Shown piece by piece: positions 8,793 through 17,519 of a DNA stretch of 64,000 bases; the stretch's first letter is position 1; every line of letters starts with the position of its first letter. The position numbers were made by a program, and so were the translations under genes. The DNA comes from Paenibacillus allorhizosphaerae. Lineage in GTDB: Bacteria > Bacillota > Bacilli > Paenibacillales > NBRC-103111. The stretch is from contig NZ_CAJVCE010000016.1 in assembly GCF_910594985.1 (NCBI RefSeq), positions 33,726-97,725 of the forward strand, in the 5' to 3' direction. The notes beneath the pieces are model-generated. The model was not told where the DNA came from. It worked only from the letters and a program-made list of their open reading frames with translations, and made no database searches.

Positions 8793-9350
8793 ATGCCAGA
8801 CTATCTCATATTGGAACGTTTAAGGAAACACCATGCGGAAACTTACTATCATTCCCTTCGTGTTTCCCAACTCTGCTTCCAGGTAGCCCTGCGGGTTGGA
8901 ATGGAACATGATCAATGCATTACTGCGTTACGGTCCGGCTCGCTACACGATGTAGGAAAGTTGAAAATACCAAATCAGATTCTATCCAAGCAAGGTAAAC
9001 TGACGGAATGCGAGTACCAATTTTTACAGAAACATGTTGAGTACGGTGTGCAGCTATTGATCGATAACGGCTATGGCCAAAACATCATATCCGCGGTTGA
9101 AGGCCATCATGAACGAGAAGATGGGTATGGTTATCCAAAACGGATGATCCCCGACGATGCTTTATCCAGGATCGTGGCTGTATGTGACGTATATGATGCC
9201 ATGACGGAGAAACGTTCCTATAAAAAATCGCTACCCAAAGAGTTTGTGCTTGAACAAATGGAAAAAGGGAAAATCGGAGCCTTTTACTTACCATACGTAG
9301 AAGCCTTGAAATATACAGTCATGTCAGTTTCAAAAGCAAGCTCAGTATAA
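8793..9350 (+). CDS. HD-GYP domain phosphodiesterase-like protein
   Basis: 185 residues from ATG 8793, which has GGTGGGGTGAG upstream; a TTG 51 bases earlier is less likely. The metal-binding HD pair (SLHDVGKLKIP), the later HHEREDGYGYP motif and the DVYDAMTEKRSY stretch are those of HD-GYP proteins, which hydrolyse cyclic di-GMP. No receiver or sensor domain is attached. As the last gene of the Tad-like operon it could link pilus output to second-messenger level. Activity is inferred from intact motifs only. Confidence 0.85.
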   Translation: MPDYLILERLRKHHAETYYHSLRVSQLCFQVALRVGMEHDQCITALRSGSLHDVGKLKIPNQILSKQGKLTECEYQFLQKHVEYGVQLLIDNGYGQNIISAVEGHHEREDGYGYPKRMIPDDALSRIVAVCDVYDAMTEKRSYKKSLPKEFVLEQMEKGKIGAFYLPYVEALKYTVMSVSKASSV

Positions 9351-9386
9351 TAACGAAGATAAAAAAAATATTCTGGAGTGAAAAAG

Positions 9387-10412
9387 ATGAGGAAACCACT
9401 GATATTCCTAGCAATTGCTATTAGTTTGGCAGCATGTTCACCAAAGCAAACTCAGCAAACGGCAGAACAAACAAAAAACAACAATACAAACGTTACAGGT
9501 CAAAAAGCAGTAAATGAAGCACCTACTCAAGCATCTACTCAGCCAGCAGCTCCCTTCGTCCTCAAAGAGACAATCCGTCAAGTCGGTGTTGAAGGTTTTA
9601 CAGACTTATCATTATCAAATGCTACTACAAATGTACATCTTTACGAAAAAAACGGGGTTATTTACACGCTCTTTTCAGCAAGTGATAAATTTTATGTTTC
9701 CGCTGCTAAGGATAACAAATGGATTTACAAGGATAAGGTTCTTGATGATGGATCTGCAAAAAGAGAGCGGAATCCAATCCCGGGCGGCTTCTTCTATTTT
9801 GACAAGAATGTCCTAAATATTAAACAAATAGACCAGGATCAGAGCATTAAAGAGATCTCACTAGGATCTCCGAATCTTGGACAGCCATGGGGTTTAGGAA
9901 TCAAAGACGATTTATTAACTTCCGAGGGATATGCTTTTGTAGTTCGAGACGAAAAGGTATTTAAACTTTATTTATTAAAAGATATGTCGAATCCAATAAC
10001 GATTCCAAATCTAAATAAAATGAATGCTTCTGAATTCCGCTTCGTGAATTTCGCTAATAATACCATAATTACCATGAGTAATGATAAGTTCAACTTATTT
10101 GATTTAAAGACCGGGGAGCCTCAGTATGATCAAGCAGGACAACCTATTCGTTATCCATTTTTAAAGGGAGATATTATAGGGATGTCAGAAAAGGGTCAAT
10201 GGGTATATATTGAGCGTGAGGATGACAAAGTAAAACTCGGATATTTAAATGATCAATTTAAACCAACGAACCTTACAACAATAGATAATATTCCTCCTAG
10301 TATTTCTCTATATGAGCTATACAAAATTACTAAAAATGAATTAACAATTCATGGTTCATATGAATTTAAGGGAAAACCTTCCGCTTATACGGTTAAAATT
10401 CAAATGAATTAA
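9387..10412 (+). CDS. Lipoprotein of unknown function
   Basis: The signal peptide ends in a lipobox (LAAC, about residues 14-17), followed by a Gln/Thr/Asn-rich linker and a ~270-residue domain with repeated short beta-strand-like blocks (possibly propeller-like). ATG 9387 fits the CTGGAG site better than the GTG nine bases upstream. The encoding DNA is more AT-rich than that of the pilus genes. No enzymatic motif was recognised; the protein should be tethered to the outer face of the membrane. Confidence 0.65.
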   Translation: MRKPLIFLAIAISLAACSPKQTQQTAEQTKNNNTNVTGQKAVNEAPTQASTQPAAPFVLKETIRQVGVEGFTDLSLSNATTNVHLYEKNGVIYTLFSASDKFYVSAAKDNKWIYKDKVLDDGSAKRERNPIPGGFFYFDKNVLNIKQIDQDQSIKEISLGSPNLGQPWGLGIKDDLLTSEGYAFVVRDEKVFKLYLLKDMSNPITIPNLNKMNASEFRFVNFANNTIITMSNDKFNLFDLKTGEPQYDQAGQPIRYPFLKGDIIGMSEKGQWVYIEREDDKVKLGYLNDQFKPTNLTTIDNIPPSISLYELYKITKNELTIHGSYEFKGKPSAYTVKIQMN

Positions 10413-10448
10413 TTTGAATATAGGATATATTAGTTGGAGGAAACCTTT

Positions 10449-11369
10449 ATGAATCCATATATAGGGAAGAAGCATCAAGAGACGGTTGATATTCTTCAGT
10501 CATTCATAGATGAATTTAATCAATTTTGTCAAACGGAATTCATTCCTACGGAAACTATTTTGGATGCGAGTTCCAGCGGAGCTGATGTGGAGTATATTAA
10601 TCGGAAGGATAAAAACCAAAAGCTTTATGTGGAGCATAAGAGACTGCTTTTCAAATTTAGTAAAAAACAACGTAACTTACATTTTATTATTCATAAATTC
10701 TTGGATAGGGTTGCACGATGGGATCATTATTTGAGAGAACCTATTTGCTTTCATCTCTCGATTAAGCCTATGTCCGAAAAGGATATCGAATTATTTGCAT
10801 CGGAATTTTTAGATGCCTTAAAAGATCATTTGCTTTATCATGAGCCGCACAGTTTTATTTATGAAAATGATTTTATTAAGGTAGCTTATTCTCGGGAAGG
10901 TAATGATTACTTAAAGAACATTAATAGTTCAAATAATGATGACGATCGTTATCAATATTTTCTTAAGGAGAATAACAGCGTAGATGTTTACGAACGCTCT
11001 GTTATTTACGAAACGGGCAATGATACCGGTATTGTATTCATTTTTGATCCACAAAGAATAACCTCCGATGAGTTATTTGCTTCTAAGCCATCATTAGATA
11101 ATTACTATCTTTTAGCTGAAAATCTACTCAAACAGATTAAAGATAGTGAGAAGAAATTTGTTAGTTATACCGATGGAAAACGATATATTGTTTTCTCACT
11201 AGTCGCGGAACTTGGGGATCTTACCTTTGAAGCTGACGCCTTTATAATTAAAGATTTTGTAGAGTATTTTAAAGATTTCTACGAAGTGGCCGAGTCGAGA
11301 GTTGTTGATCAAATATTCCTTGACGTAACGATGTATAAGGATGAACACCGCTTCTATCAATTGTATTGA
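10449..11369 (+). CDS. Hypothetical protein
   Basis: 306 residues from ATG 10449, preceded by TTGGAGGAAA. No known domain is recognised. The sequence is rich in Phe, Tyr, Asp and Lys with predicted alpha/beta character, no signal peptide and no membrane helix. It sits 36 bp behind the lipoprotein gene and shares its AT-rich composition, so the two may be one transcription unit. Confidence 0.6.
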   Translation: MNPYIGKKHQETVDILQSFIDEFNQFCQTEFIPTETILDASSSGADVEYINRKDKNQKLYVEHKRLLFKFSKKQRNLHFIIHKFLDRVARWDHYLREPICFHLSIKPMSEKDIELFASEFLDALKDHLLYHEPHSFIYENDFIKVAYSREGNDYLKNINSSNNDDDRYQYFLKENNSVDVYERSVIYETGNDTGIVFIFDPQRITSDELFASKPSLDNYYLLAENLLKQIKDSEKKFVSYTDGKRYIVFSLVAELGDLTFEADAFIIKDFVEYFKDFYEVAESRVVDQIFLDVTMYKDEHRFYQLY

Positions 11370-11421
11370 ATGATAGGTAAATGAGAAGTATTTTGTTATA
11401 GCTGGATAATTGATCTAAACA

Positions 11422-11451
11422 TTGACGGTAATTCATTTATTGACGTATAAT
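11422..11451 (+). promoter_or_regulatory. Sigma-A-type promoter
   Basis: TTGACG and TATAAT are separated by 18 bp, placing the start of transcription near 11458, directly at the CAAG that opens the leader of the methyltransferase/helicase operon. Confidence 0.65.
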
Positions 11452-11455
11452 GGGA

Positions 11456-11565
11456 ACAAGACATTTCGGCACAACAGCCAGTTTACGCAAGCACGAGCTC
11501 CCTATGGGACGCTATTATCCCTTTTATCGGGAGAGGTGCGTGCGTAACTGGCTTTTTTTATTTTT
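11456..11565 (+). promoter_or_regulatory. Leader-type long-loop terminator, member B (variant)
   Basis: CAAGA lies at the presumed transcript start. A long stem (AGCCAGTTTACGCA against TGCGTAACTGGCT) is followed by seven T. The conserved CCCTATGGGACG box is inside the loop, next to an inner hairpin (TCCC/GGGA), rather than in the outer stem as in members C-J. It precedes a second structured stretch and the small membrane gene at 11732. Confidence 0.5.
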
Positions 11566-11667
11566 ACGCCGAAATTTATGTTTGGAAAAAGCGCTTGTTG
11601 AGCAGAAATACTGCTTCAGGCGTTTTTTTATACATTTCGCCTCCCACCAGGGCGAACAAATGTCGGT

Positions 11668-11715
11668 GGCACGAGCCTACAAACGATCGTGCCATTGGCA
11701 CTTTCGTTTGCTCGT
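11668..11715 (+). promoter_or_regulatory. Possible alternating hairpins before the 11732 start
   Basis: GGCACGA (11668) can pair with TCGTGCC (11687), or CAAACGA within that loop can pair with TCGTTTG just before the ribosome binding site AAAAGGAGG. The two pairings exclude each other, which would suit a conformational switch. Seen only by eye. Confidence 0.35.
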
Positions 11716-11731
11716 GGAAAAGGAGGTCCTT

Positions 11732-11947
11732 ATGGAAATTATCAATGATGTGGGATTATGGAACGATGCTATTCCCGGAGGTAGGTTGACCGTTTTTTTA
11801 ATAGCGGTCGTATTCATTTCGATCATGGCGGTTGTAGTTTATTTTGTTGAACGGCACCTCGAGGGTTCCGGAATTGTGAAACAATGGCAGGGTCAAAAGA
11901 AACAACAGCCTGCTTCGTATGAGGTGATCCGCGAATGGCAAGATTAG
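11732..11947 (+). CDS. Small single-pass membrane protein
   Basis: 71 residues from ATG 11732 with a strong AAAAGGAGGTCC site; the longer in-frame reading would run through the leader hairpin. One membrane helix (about 20-41: VFLIAVVFISIMAVVVYFVE) is followed by a short Lys/Gln-rich cytoplasmic tail. The stop overlaps the start of the methyltransferase gene by 13 bases, so it is the first gene of that operon. Confidence 0.6.
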   Translation: MEIINDVGLWNDAIPGGRLTVFLIAVVFISIMAVVVYFVERHLEGSGIVKQWQGQKKQQPASYEVIREWQD

Positions 11948-12972
11948 CATCGGAATCCAAAGCTGGTTACTACGCCACTCCACCTGAAGAAATGGAGCTG
12001 CTACTACGAGCACTGCATATTCCAGATGATGCAGGAGAGAAGCCGTTCTACACTTATGATCCTTGCTGCGGGGAAGGGGAAGCTCTCTCGATGCTTACAC
12101 AAGCATTCCATGAGAAGGGGGCTGCCAAAACCCGCTCCTATGGAAGTGAAATCGAAGAGGGCCGGTATGAAGTGGCTGAGAAAGTTCTTGACCATGTTTT
12201 GCACGAAGGATATCAATTCATCCGGACGGAACCGAAGTTTAGCTTATTATGGCTGAACCCACCGTATCAAAACGGCTTTTCCGAACGAACGGAGTTGACT
12301 TTCCTACGCGCCCTTACCGGTTCGAAGCAAGGTGTTCTACAAAAAGGGGGCATCTTGCTTTTCTGCATTCCGCAGTACGTAGTCAAGGATACAGCCGGCG
12401 TCTTAAGTGGTCGCTTCCATGATCTGAAGGTGTTCCGGTTTACCGATGCGAACTATGACATCTTTAAACAAGTTGTCGTCGTAGGTCGTTTGGGTAAGGC
12501 GTCAACCGCGGATCAAAAGAAGGCATATAAAACGCTCGTCGCTATTGGCGAAGGGGAGCGGGATATGTTGCCCACCCTTGAGGATATGGAGCCGTTTGAG
12601 GTCCCTCCGTGTGAATCGGATGGGGAACTGATGTTTCGAGCAGGCCCGCTCCATCCGGAGGAAATGGCAAAGGATTTTGTAAGTTCGTCCGCTCTGGGAG
12701 ATATCCGAAATCGTTTGGCGCAGCTTAGCAGCGCGGCAACCATGAAGCGTCCCATGCTTCCGCTGAAGCCGGGACACTTAGGGATCGCCATTGCTGCTGG
12801 AGCCGTAGGAGGTAATATGGGAAGCCATATTATAGCCGGCGTCACCAAAAAACGAACGGATGACGAAGCCATGCACGATGACGAAGGAAACTATGTAGGA
12901 ACCCGCAGGATTCATCATTTCGCGAGCATTATACGGGCATATACCCCGGATGGTGTAATCGATTTGAAGTAA
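11935..12972 (+). CDS. N6-adenine-type SAM-dependent methyltransferase (DUF6094-like)
   Basis: 345 residues. A class I SAM site (DPCCGEGEALSML, residues 42-54) precedes the catalytic NPPY motif (108-111), the order of gamma-type amino-methyltransferases that act on adenine in DNA or RNA. The C-terminal third (from about 220) is less conserved and may bind substrate. The overall layout recalls DUF6094 proteins of Firmicute mobile elements. The very close SNF2-like helicase suggests a joint DNA-modification or defence role, but there is no nuclease next door. Confidence 0.78.
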   Translation: MARLASESKAGYYATPPEEMELLLRALHIPDDAGEKPFYTYDPCCGEGEALSMLTQAFHEKGAAKTRSYGSEIEEGRYEVAEKVLDHVLHEGYQFIRTEPKFSLLWLNPPYQNGFSERTELTFLRALTGSKQGVLQKGGILLFCIPQYVVKDTAGVLSGRFHDLKVFRFTDANYDIFKQVVVVGRLGKASTADQKKAYKTLVAIGEGERDMLPTLEDMEPFEVPPCESDGELMFRAGPLHPEEMAKDFVSSSALGDIRNRLAQLSSAATMKRPMLPLKPGHLGIAIAAGAVGGNMGSHIIAGVTKKRTDDEAMHDDEGNYVGTRRIHHFASIIRAYTPDGVIDLK

Positions 12973-12982
12973 TGCGTTTTCA

Positions 12983-13020
12983 AGGAAGCAGGTTGGAGCG
13001 TAAAGCTTCAGCTTGCTTTT
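12983..13020 (+). terminator. Intrinsic terminator or attenuator
   Basis: AAGCAGG and an extended arm pair with CTTGCTT around a GTAAA loop, followed by TTTTTC. It lies between the methyltransferase and the small frameshift gene, ahead of a GGGAGGG site, so it may attenuate rather than end the operon. Confidence 0.55.
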
Positions 13021-13056
13021 TCTTATTATTTACAGGGAGGGAGCCCGATCGACAGG

Positions 13057-13226
13057 ATGTACCTACAGGGCGAAGACACATGTCTATTCGATATAAGTGG
13101 AGAAGCATCGATCATGAGATGGGGAAAAAAGTGAGCATGGAAGAACTTCGGCAATATCTCAGTTGGGAGTTCGTGGGGCTCATTGAGTTTATAACCATCG
13201 GAGGTCGATCGTATGAAACGAAGTGA
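13057..13226 (+). CDS. Small gene with a dnaX-type -1 frameshift heptamer
   Basis: Frame 0 runs from ATG 13057 for 25 codons and ends GGA AAA AAG TGA. The heptamer A AAA AAG (13125-13131) lies directly before the stop, and the -1 frame is open from there to 13226, giving an estimated 56-residue fusion (MYLQGEDTCLFDISGE..., then VSMEELRQYLSWEF...). If the shift is not used, the downstream part could start at ATG 13080 or 13137 in its own frame. The GGGAGGG site (13035-13041) is 15 bases from the ATG, which is far. It overlaps the helicase start by 14 bases. No known domain. Confidence 0.5.
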
Positions 13227-16200
13227 ACAAGTCCTGCGCGTACAAGCTGTAGACCGATCGTTTAGTGTTGTTCCCCATATTTTAATATGGGATCATGGGC
13301 GCGGCCGCAATCGCGAATTATTGTTTGCTTCATACGTTGGTGTTCCCGAAGAAGTTAAAGCGGTAACAGCAAGCATTTTGGAAGGCAGAGAGGTCACGTA
13401 TAACCAGCGTCCCTATGCCCGTAACATTATGGATGCGTACCGGAGAGTCGAGAAGGAAATCGGCAACGACGGTAGGTTAGCGCATGGTGTCGTCTATAAC
13501 TCGCTTTTCGAGATTGCTGAGACCCAGCAGGACAGCGAAGAGGAGAAGAACAATCGGGCGTTCATCTTTGCGCCGGATGGTGATCTTCACGGAGCTATTG
13601 TGCAGCATGCGATGTCCCGCTTCGGCTTGCCGGAGGAGTGGAGAAAGGACTACATCCGAATATTGGATGACTTCTTCACTTCCCTACAAGTGGAAATAAA
13701 TCCTGAGCTCCCTGAATGGCAAAATGCGAAGGCAGCCTTCTTTTATGGGACGGAGGAAAAAATTCTAAACGCACTCTCCGATGCACTTCAAGAGGGTAGG
13801 TTGCGAATACCCGAAAGCCCCATAGAAGGTGTATTCGATCCGACATGGAGCATGTCCGAGTATCTTCGTAATAATGCCTCGCAGCTTGCGAAGCAGCTTG
13901 AAGCCAAGCAGCCACGGCATACCTTTGATGATCGAGTTGACCCGGCTATAGCCGACTTGAAGCGGATACCTTTTCCGGTTCAAGCACATATGGCCCAGGC
14001 CATCGTTAATACGTTCGAGAATGAGGAAGTTTTCTGTGGGGGGGACATGGGCAGCGGAAAGTCAATCATTGCCTGTGCCGTTTCACACGTTTTGCACTCT
14101 CGAAAGCGTAGACGGAATGCTAACCATCAAGGTATGCCGGTCTTATTATCCGCACCAGGAATCACGCTGCCGAAATGGAAAGCTAAAGAAATTGAGGGCA
14201 CCATCCCGGGAGCAAAAGTAAATATCATCCGGAGCGGGAATGAAGCGCTGCAACTGCTCAAGAAAGTACGGAGCGGGTATAGGCCGGCAGGATTAGAATT
14301 TACACTCGTAGGGATTGACCGGGCAAAGCTTGGATCGGAGACGTACTTTGGTGGCATATGGAAACCGATTTATGGTGAGAAGGAGCATGGTGAACCCGTA
14401 TATGCATGGCATTGTGGGGATTGTGGCCAGCCGATCATGGTATATCTAGATGGAAAGGGGAAAGGAGATAAAGTACCCGCAACTTGGAACGTTTTTGCGG
14501 AAGGATTTGCTCCATTCCCGGATGCGATTCGTGAAGCCAAAGCGAAGCGAGAATTACTTCCAAATGGTATACCGAAAGATTTCCCGATAAAGTGGGTTCG
14601 TAAGGCGGGACTCCTTACAAGATGCGATAATGTTGTATCCCTTGTTGGGTGCCGTACCGATGATGGTATGGACGAAAAACAACGAAAGGCAGCATTAAAG
14701 GAGCGACAGCTGAACTTCCCCGATCGGGAGTGCGGCAATTGTTTCTACCGGCCCGCGCTGAAGTCGCGCGGTGAGACGAAGAACAAGCCTCGAGTAAATA
14801 TATCCCAGGTCCTAAAGCGCACCAAGCGATACTTTGACCTGTATATCTGTGATGAAGCCCATCAGTGCAAGGCCGGGGACTCCGGACGCGGGGATGCTTT
14901 TGCTCAAATGGTAAAGGCAGCTCGTCGAACGCTCATGTTGACAGGAACTCCCACGAACGGGAAAAGTACTTCGATCAAGGAGCTTCTTTGGCGGACCGAT
15001 CCGAAGTCACTGATTGATGCTGGCATTACCTTCGATTCTGGTGATGTGGATTGGGCAAAGCGTTATGGGAAGATCGAGGAAATTATCCATGATAACGAAG
15101 GTGATGAGGGCGTCGTTACGAGACGGAAGAAGAAATCCGTCACGACAAAGGAAGCTCCTGGCATAGCGCCGCAGCTGACCGCCCAATTTCTGCTTCATAA
15201 GGCAGCCTTCATTGAGTTACCGGATATGGGCCTTCCTTTGGTGGAATTGAAAGAAATTCCAGTATTTCTAGATATGGATGAGGAACATCGTGCCAGATAT
15301 TCAGCATTTCATAACCATCTATACGATGTATGCGCCCAGGCATCCGCGGTAAGCGGTAACGCTGGCGTGTGGAGCAAGTTTAATCCCGCTACCCTCGTCT
15401 ACGCAGACCGGCCGGATCTTGGGATGTCCGTAACGGTCGGGGAAGAAACCGTGTTTGCCGAGCCGATTGGTGATGGCAGCGAGCTTCATGCGAAGGAACG
15501 ATGGCTCGTTGAAACGGTCAAGCAGGAGATTGCCGAAGGTAGGCGCGTGACGATTTACAACTCGTATACAGGCCGGTATGGAATGAATGAGAGGCTAAGG
15601 GACATTTTATCTCGAAACGGGATAAGGTGTCAGATCCTCGATGAGCCGAATACGGAGCTAAGGTCTGAACGGATCGCCGAATATGAAGAAGCAGGGATAC
15701 CTGTAATAATATGTAATCAGAAGCTAGTGGAGGTTGGACTTGATCTCTTATTCTGGCCAACAATCATTTTTTACCAAATGTCGTATGAGGTGAGCACGGT
15801 TCGGCAAAGTTCTCGTCGGGCATGGCGCATAGGGCAAGATATGCTCTGTAAAGTATATTACCCTGTTTATCAGGGCAGCCAAGCCATGAAACAATTCATT
15901 CATATTATGAATGGACGCGGGCATGCCCTTCAGACGGAGGGCAGGATCGACAAGAGCGAGCTTGCACAGTACTCACGGGACTCGCAGTCATCCCTCGCTC
16001 GAGACTTGGCCTCCTGTTTCGCGTCTGCGGATGTGGCGCAGGCATGGCAGAAGATTGCGGCGAAGGAACTCGAAGGTGTAGAAATGATTGCCGAAGCCAA
16101 CTTCAAGGATGTGCTGAAGCAGCGTATGAAGGAACTTGCGGATGCCACCATACGTCTTTGCGGGTTGGATCCGGAGGTATGGCGTGCAGCTCGTGAAAAG

Positions 16201-16479
16201 GAGCAGCAGGAAGAAGAACAAGTTCTTGCGCCGGCTGCGACTTATCAGAGCGAAGATGCGGTTATGGATGTCGATGTAGAGGTGTTGGATCTGTTCGATA
16301 TTTTCGGCACCAAAACTGCAGAGACGGTCATTACCGAAGTGGCTACTCCGAAGCAGAAGCAGGAGGTCGAAACCATCCAGCTCCTTACGTTTGCGGAGCT
16401 CGCTGCTGCTTCTGGAAAGAAAAAAGTCAAGCGCCCGGCAAAGTTTATGGAAAATCAATTGCTGCTCTCGCTTGGTTAA
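13213..16479 (+). CDS. SNF2-like superfamily 2 helicase
   Basis: 1088 residues. After a ~250-residue N-terminal region come Walker A (GGDMGSGKS, about 276-284), DEAH (547-550, YICDEAHQ), motif III (LMLTGTPTNGKS) and motif VI (RQSSRRAWRIGQ, about 863-875), the set of SNF2-type DNA translocases. Cys pairs (CGDCGQP near 398-404; CGNCFYRP near 510-517) inserted between Walker A and DEAH could form a zinc site. The C-terminal 200 residues are Glu/Gln-rich. It follows the methyltransferase operon and probably remodels or surveys DNA. No nuclease domain was seen. Confidence 0.85.
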   Translation: MKRSEQVLRVQAVDRSFSVVPHILIWDHGRGRNRELLFASYVGVPEEVKAVTASILEGREVTYNQRPYARNIMDAYRRVEKEIGNDGRLAHGVVYNSLFEIAETQQDSEEEKNNRAFIFAPDGDLHGAIVQHAMSRFGLPEEWRKDYIRILDDFFTSLQVEINPELPEWQNAKAAFFYGTEEKILNALSDALQEGRLRIPESPIEGVFDPTWSMSEYLRNNASQLAKQLEAKQPRHTFDDRVDPAIADLKRIPFPVQAHMAQAIVNTFENEEVFCGGDMGSGKSIIACAVSHVLHSRKRRRNANHQGMPVLLSAPGITLPKWKAKEIEGTIPGAKVNIIRSGNEALQLLKKVRSGYRPAGLEFTLVGIDRAKLGSETYFGGIWKPIYGEKEHGEPVYAWHCGDCGQPIMVYLDGKGKGDKVPATWNVFAEGFAPFPDAIREAKAKRELLPNGIPKDFPIKWVRKAGLLTRCDNVVSLVGCRTDDGMDEKQRKAALKERQLNFPDRECGNCFYRPALKSRGETKNKPRVNISQVLKRTKRYFDLYICDEAHQCKAGDSGRGDAFAQMVKAARRTLMLTGTPTNGKSTSIKELLWRTDPKSLIDAGITFDSGDVDWAKRYGKIEEIIHDNEGDEGVVTRRKKKSVTTKEAPGIAPQLTAQFLLHKAAFIELPDMGLPLVELKEIPVFLDMDEEHRARYSAFHNHLYDVCAQASAVSGNAGVWSKFNPATLVYADRPDLGMSVTVGEETVFAEPIGDGSELHAKERWLVETVKQEIAEGRRVTIYNSYTGRYGMNERLRDILSRNGIRCQILDEPNTELRSERIAEYEEAGIPVIICNQKLVEVGLDLLFWPTIIFYQMSYEVSTVRQSSRRAWRIGQDMLCKVYYPVYQGSQAMKQFIHIMNGRGHALQTEGRIDKSELAQYSRDSQSSLARDLASCFASADVAQAWQKIAAKELEGVEMIAEANFKDVLKQRMKELADATIRLCGLDPEVWRAAREKEQQEEEQVLAPAATYQSEDAVMDVDVEVLDLFDIFGTKTAETVITEVATPKQKQEVETIQLLTFAELAAASGKKKVKRPAKFMENQLLLSLG

Positions 16480-16497
16480 ATTCCCTATGTACAAAGA

Positions 16498-16542
16498 AGA
16501 GGCTTGGCACAATACGTGCGGCCTCTTTTCTATTTTTCAAAG
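16498..16542 (+). terminator. Terminator or attenuator before the PP-loop gene
   Basis: AAGAGGC pairs with GCCTCTT around a TTGGCACAATACGTGCG loop, followed by TTCTATTTTT, then AAAGGAGG for the next gene. Confidence 0.6.
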
Positions 16543-16556
16543 GAGGCTTATACTAT

Positions 16557-17393
16557 ATGATAAAAGGAACCCAGAATTCTCCGGTAAAAATTGATCGTTT
16601 TCTGCCTTACCCCGAGGAAATGCCGCCATTGGAATCCTTCGATTGGATTGACGTAAATATATCCGGTGGAAACGATTCAACGGCAGCCCTACTCTATATG
16701 CTTTACGGATATAACGTTCCAAAGGAGAAGGTGACCCTATTTCACGCTCGCGTAGATGGTCCGCCCGAGAACGAAGTCTTCTTTGATTGGCCTTCCACCC
16801 AGTCGCACCTCGAATACCTAAGTCGCCATTTCGGCGATTTACCGCTTGTTGTTGCATGGGATGAGAAGGGTTTTGAGACTAGAATTAGGGAGCGGGGAAT
16901 GTTTCCGGACAGCTCCGCGCGATATTGCACCTCGTACTTAAAACGCGACGTATACTTGAAGTATGCTCGGACCCGAAGCAAAGGGAATATTTTGTGTGTC
17001 ACGGGCGAGAGGCACGAGGAGTCTTCTAGGCGAGCCGGGTATCCCTGCTGGCAAGTGAACAGCGCGACTGCAGAAACGAAGGGTAGGTACGTGTATAATT
17101 TCCGCCCGATCCTTCATCTTAAGAAATTTGAAGTCAGCGAATTGATACGATCAGCCGGCGTAAAAGAGCATGAGGCGTATCAATGGACTTCTAGGGTCAG
17201 TTGTCGGTGGTGTATCTTTGCCTCGTCGGAGGAGCTCTCGGCGGTCGCAAAACTGTTCCCTGACGCATGGGAGAGGCTCAAAAACCTAGAGACATCAATC
17301 GGCCACACTATGAAGTACCAGAAAGGGAAACGGATTCCCTTATGTGAATTTATACATGAGGATTCTGAATTTGAACAGCTTTTATTAAAGTGA
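16557..17393 (+). CDS. PAPS-reductase-family PP-loop protein
   Basis: 278 residues from ATG with AAAGGAGG upstream. The ATP-pyrophosphatase loop is SGGNDSTAALL (about 36-46). CTSYLKRD (about 122) matches the conserved substrate region of CysH-like proteins, and SCRWCIFAS (about 218) gives a CxxC-like pair. Family members include CysH, DndC and many phage- or plasmid-borne proteins that transfer sulfur or adenylate a substrate. No dnd or cys partners are beside it. A nucleic-acid modification role with the upstream methyltransferase is an inference. Confidence 0.8.
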   Translation: MIKGTQNSPVKIDRFLPYPEEMPPLESFDWIDVNISGGNDSTAALLYMLYGYNVPKEKVTLFHARVDGPPENEVFFDWPSTQSHLEYLSRHFGDLPLVVAWDEKGFETRIRERGMFPDSSARYCTSYLKRDVYLKYARTRSKGNILCVTGERHEESSRRAGYPCWQVNSATAETKGRYVYNFRPILHLKKFEVSELIRSAGVKEHEAYQWTSRVSCRWCIFASSEELSAVAKLFPDAWERLKNLETSIGHTMKYQKGKRIPLCEFIHEDSEFEQLLLK

Positions 17394-17401
17394 ATTAGTT
17401 G

Positions 17402-17438
17402 ACAGAGGAGCGGGTGTTTCCGACTCCTCTGTTTTCTG
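17402..17438 (+). terminator. Intrinsic terminator
   Basis: ACAGAGGAG pairs with CTCCTCTGT around CGGGTGTTTCCGA, followed by TTTTCT, just after the PP-loop gene. A TATGCT box near 17485 likely starts the next unit. Confidence 0.7.
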
Positions 17439-17519
17439 GTTTCTAAGTTGGGAACAAGCTACCCAAAAAGTGGTGTAGATGATATGCTAAAAAGAGATTT
17501 ACCACGGAGGATATAAATT

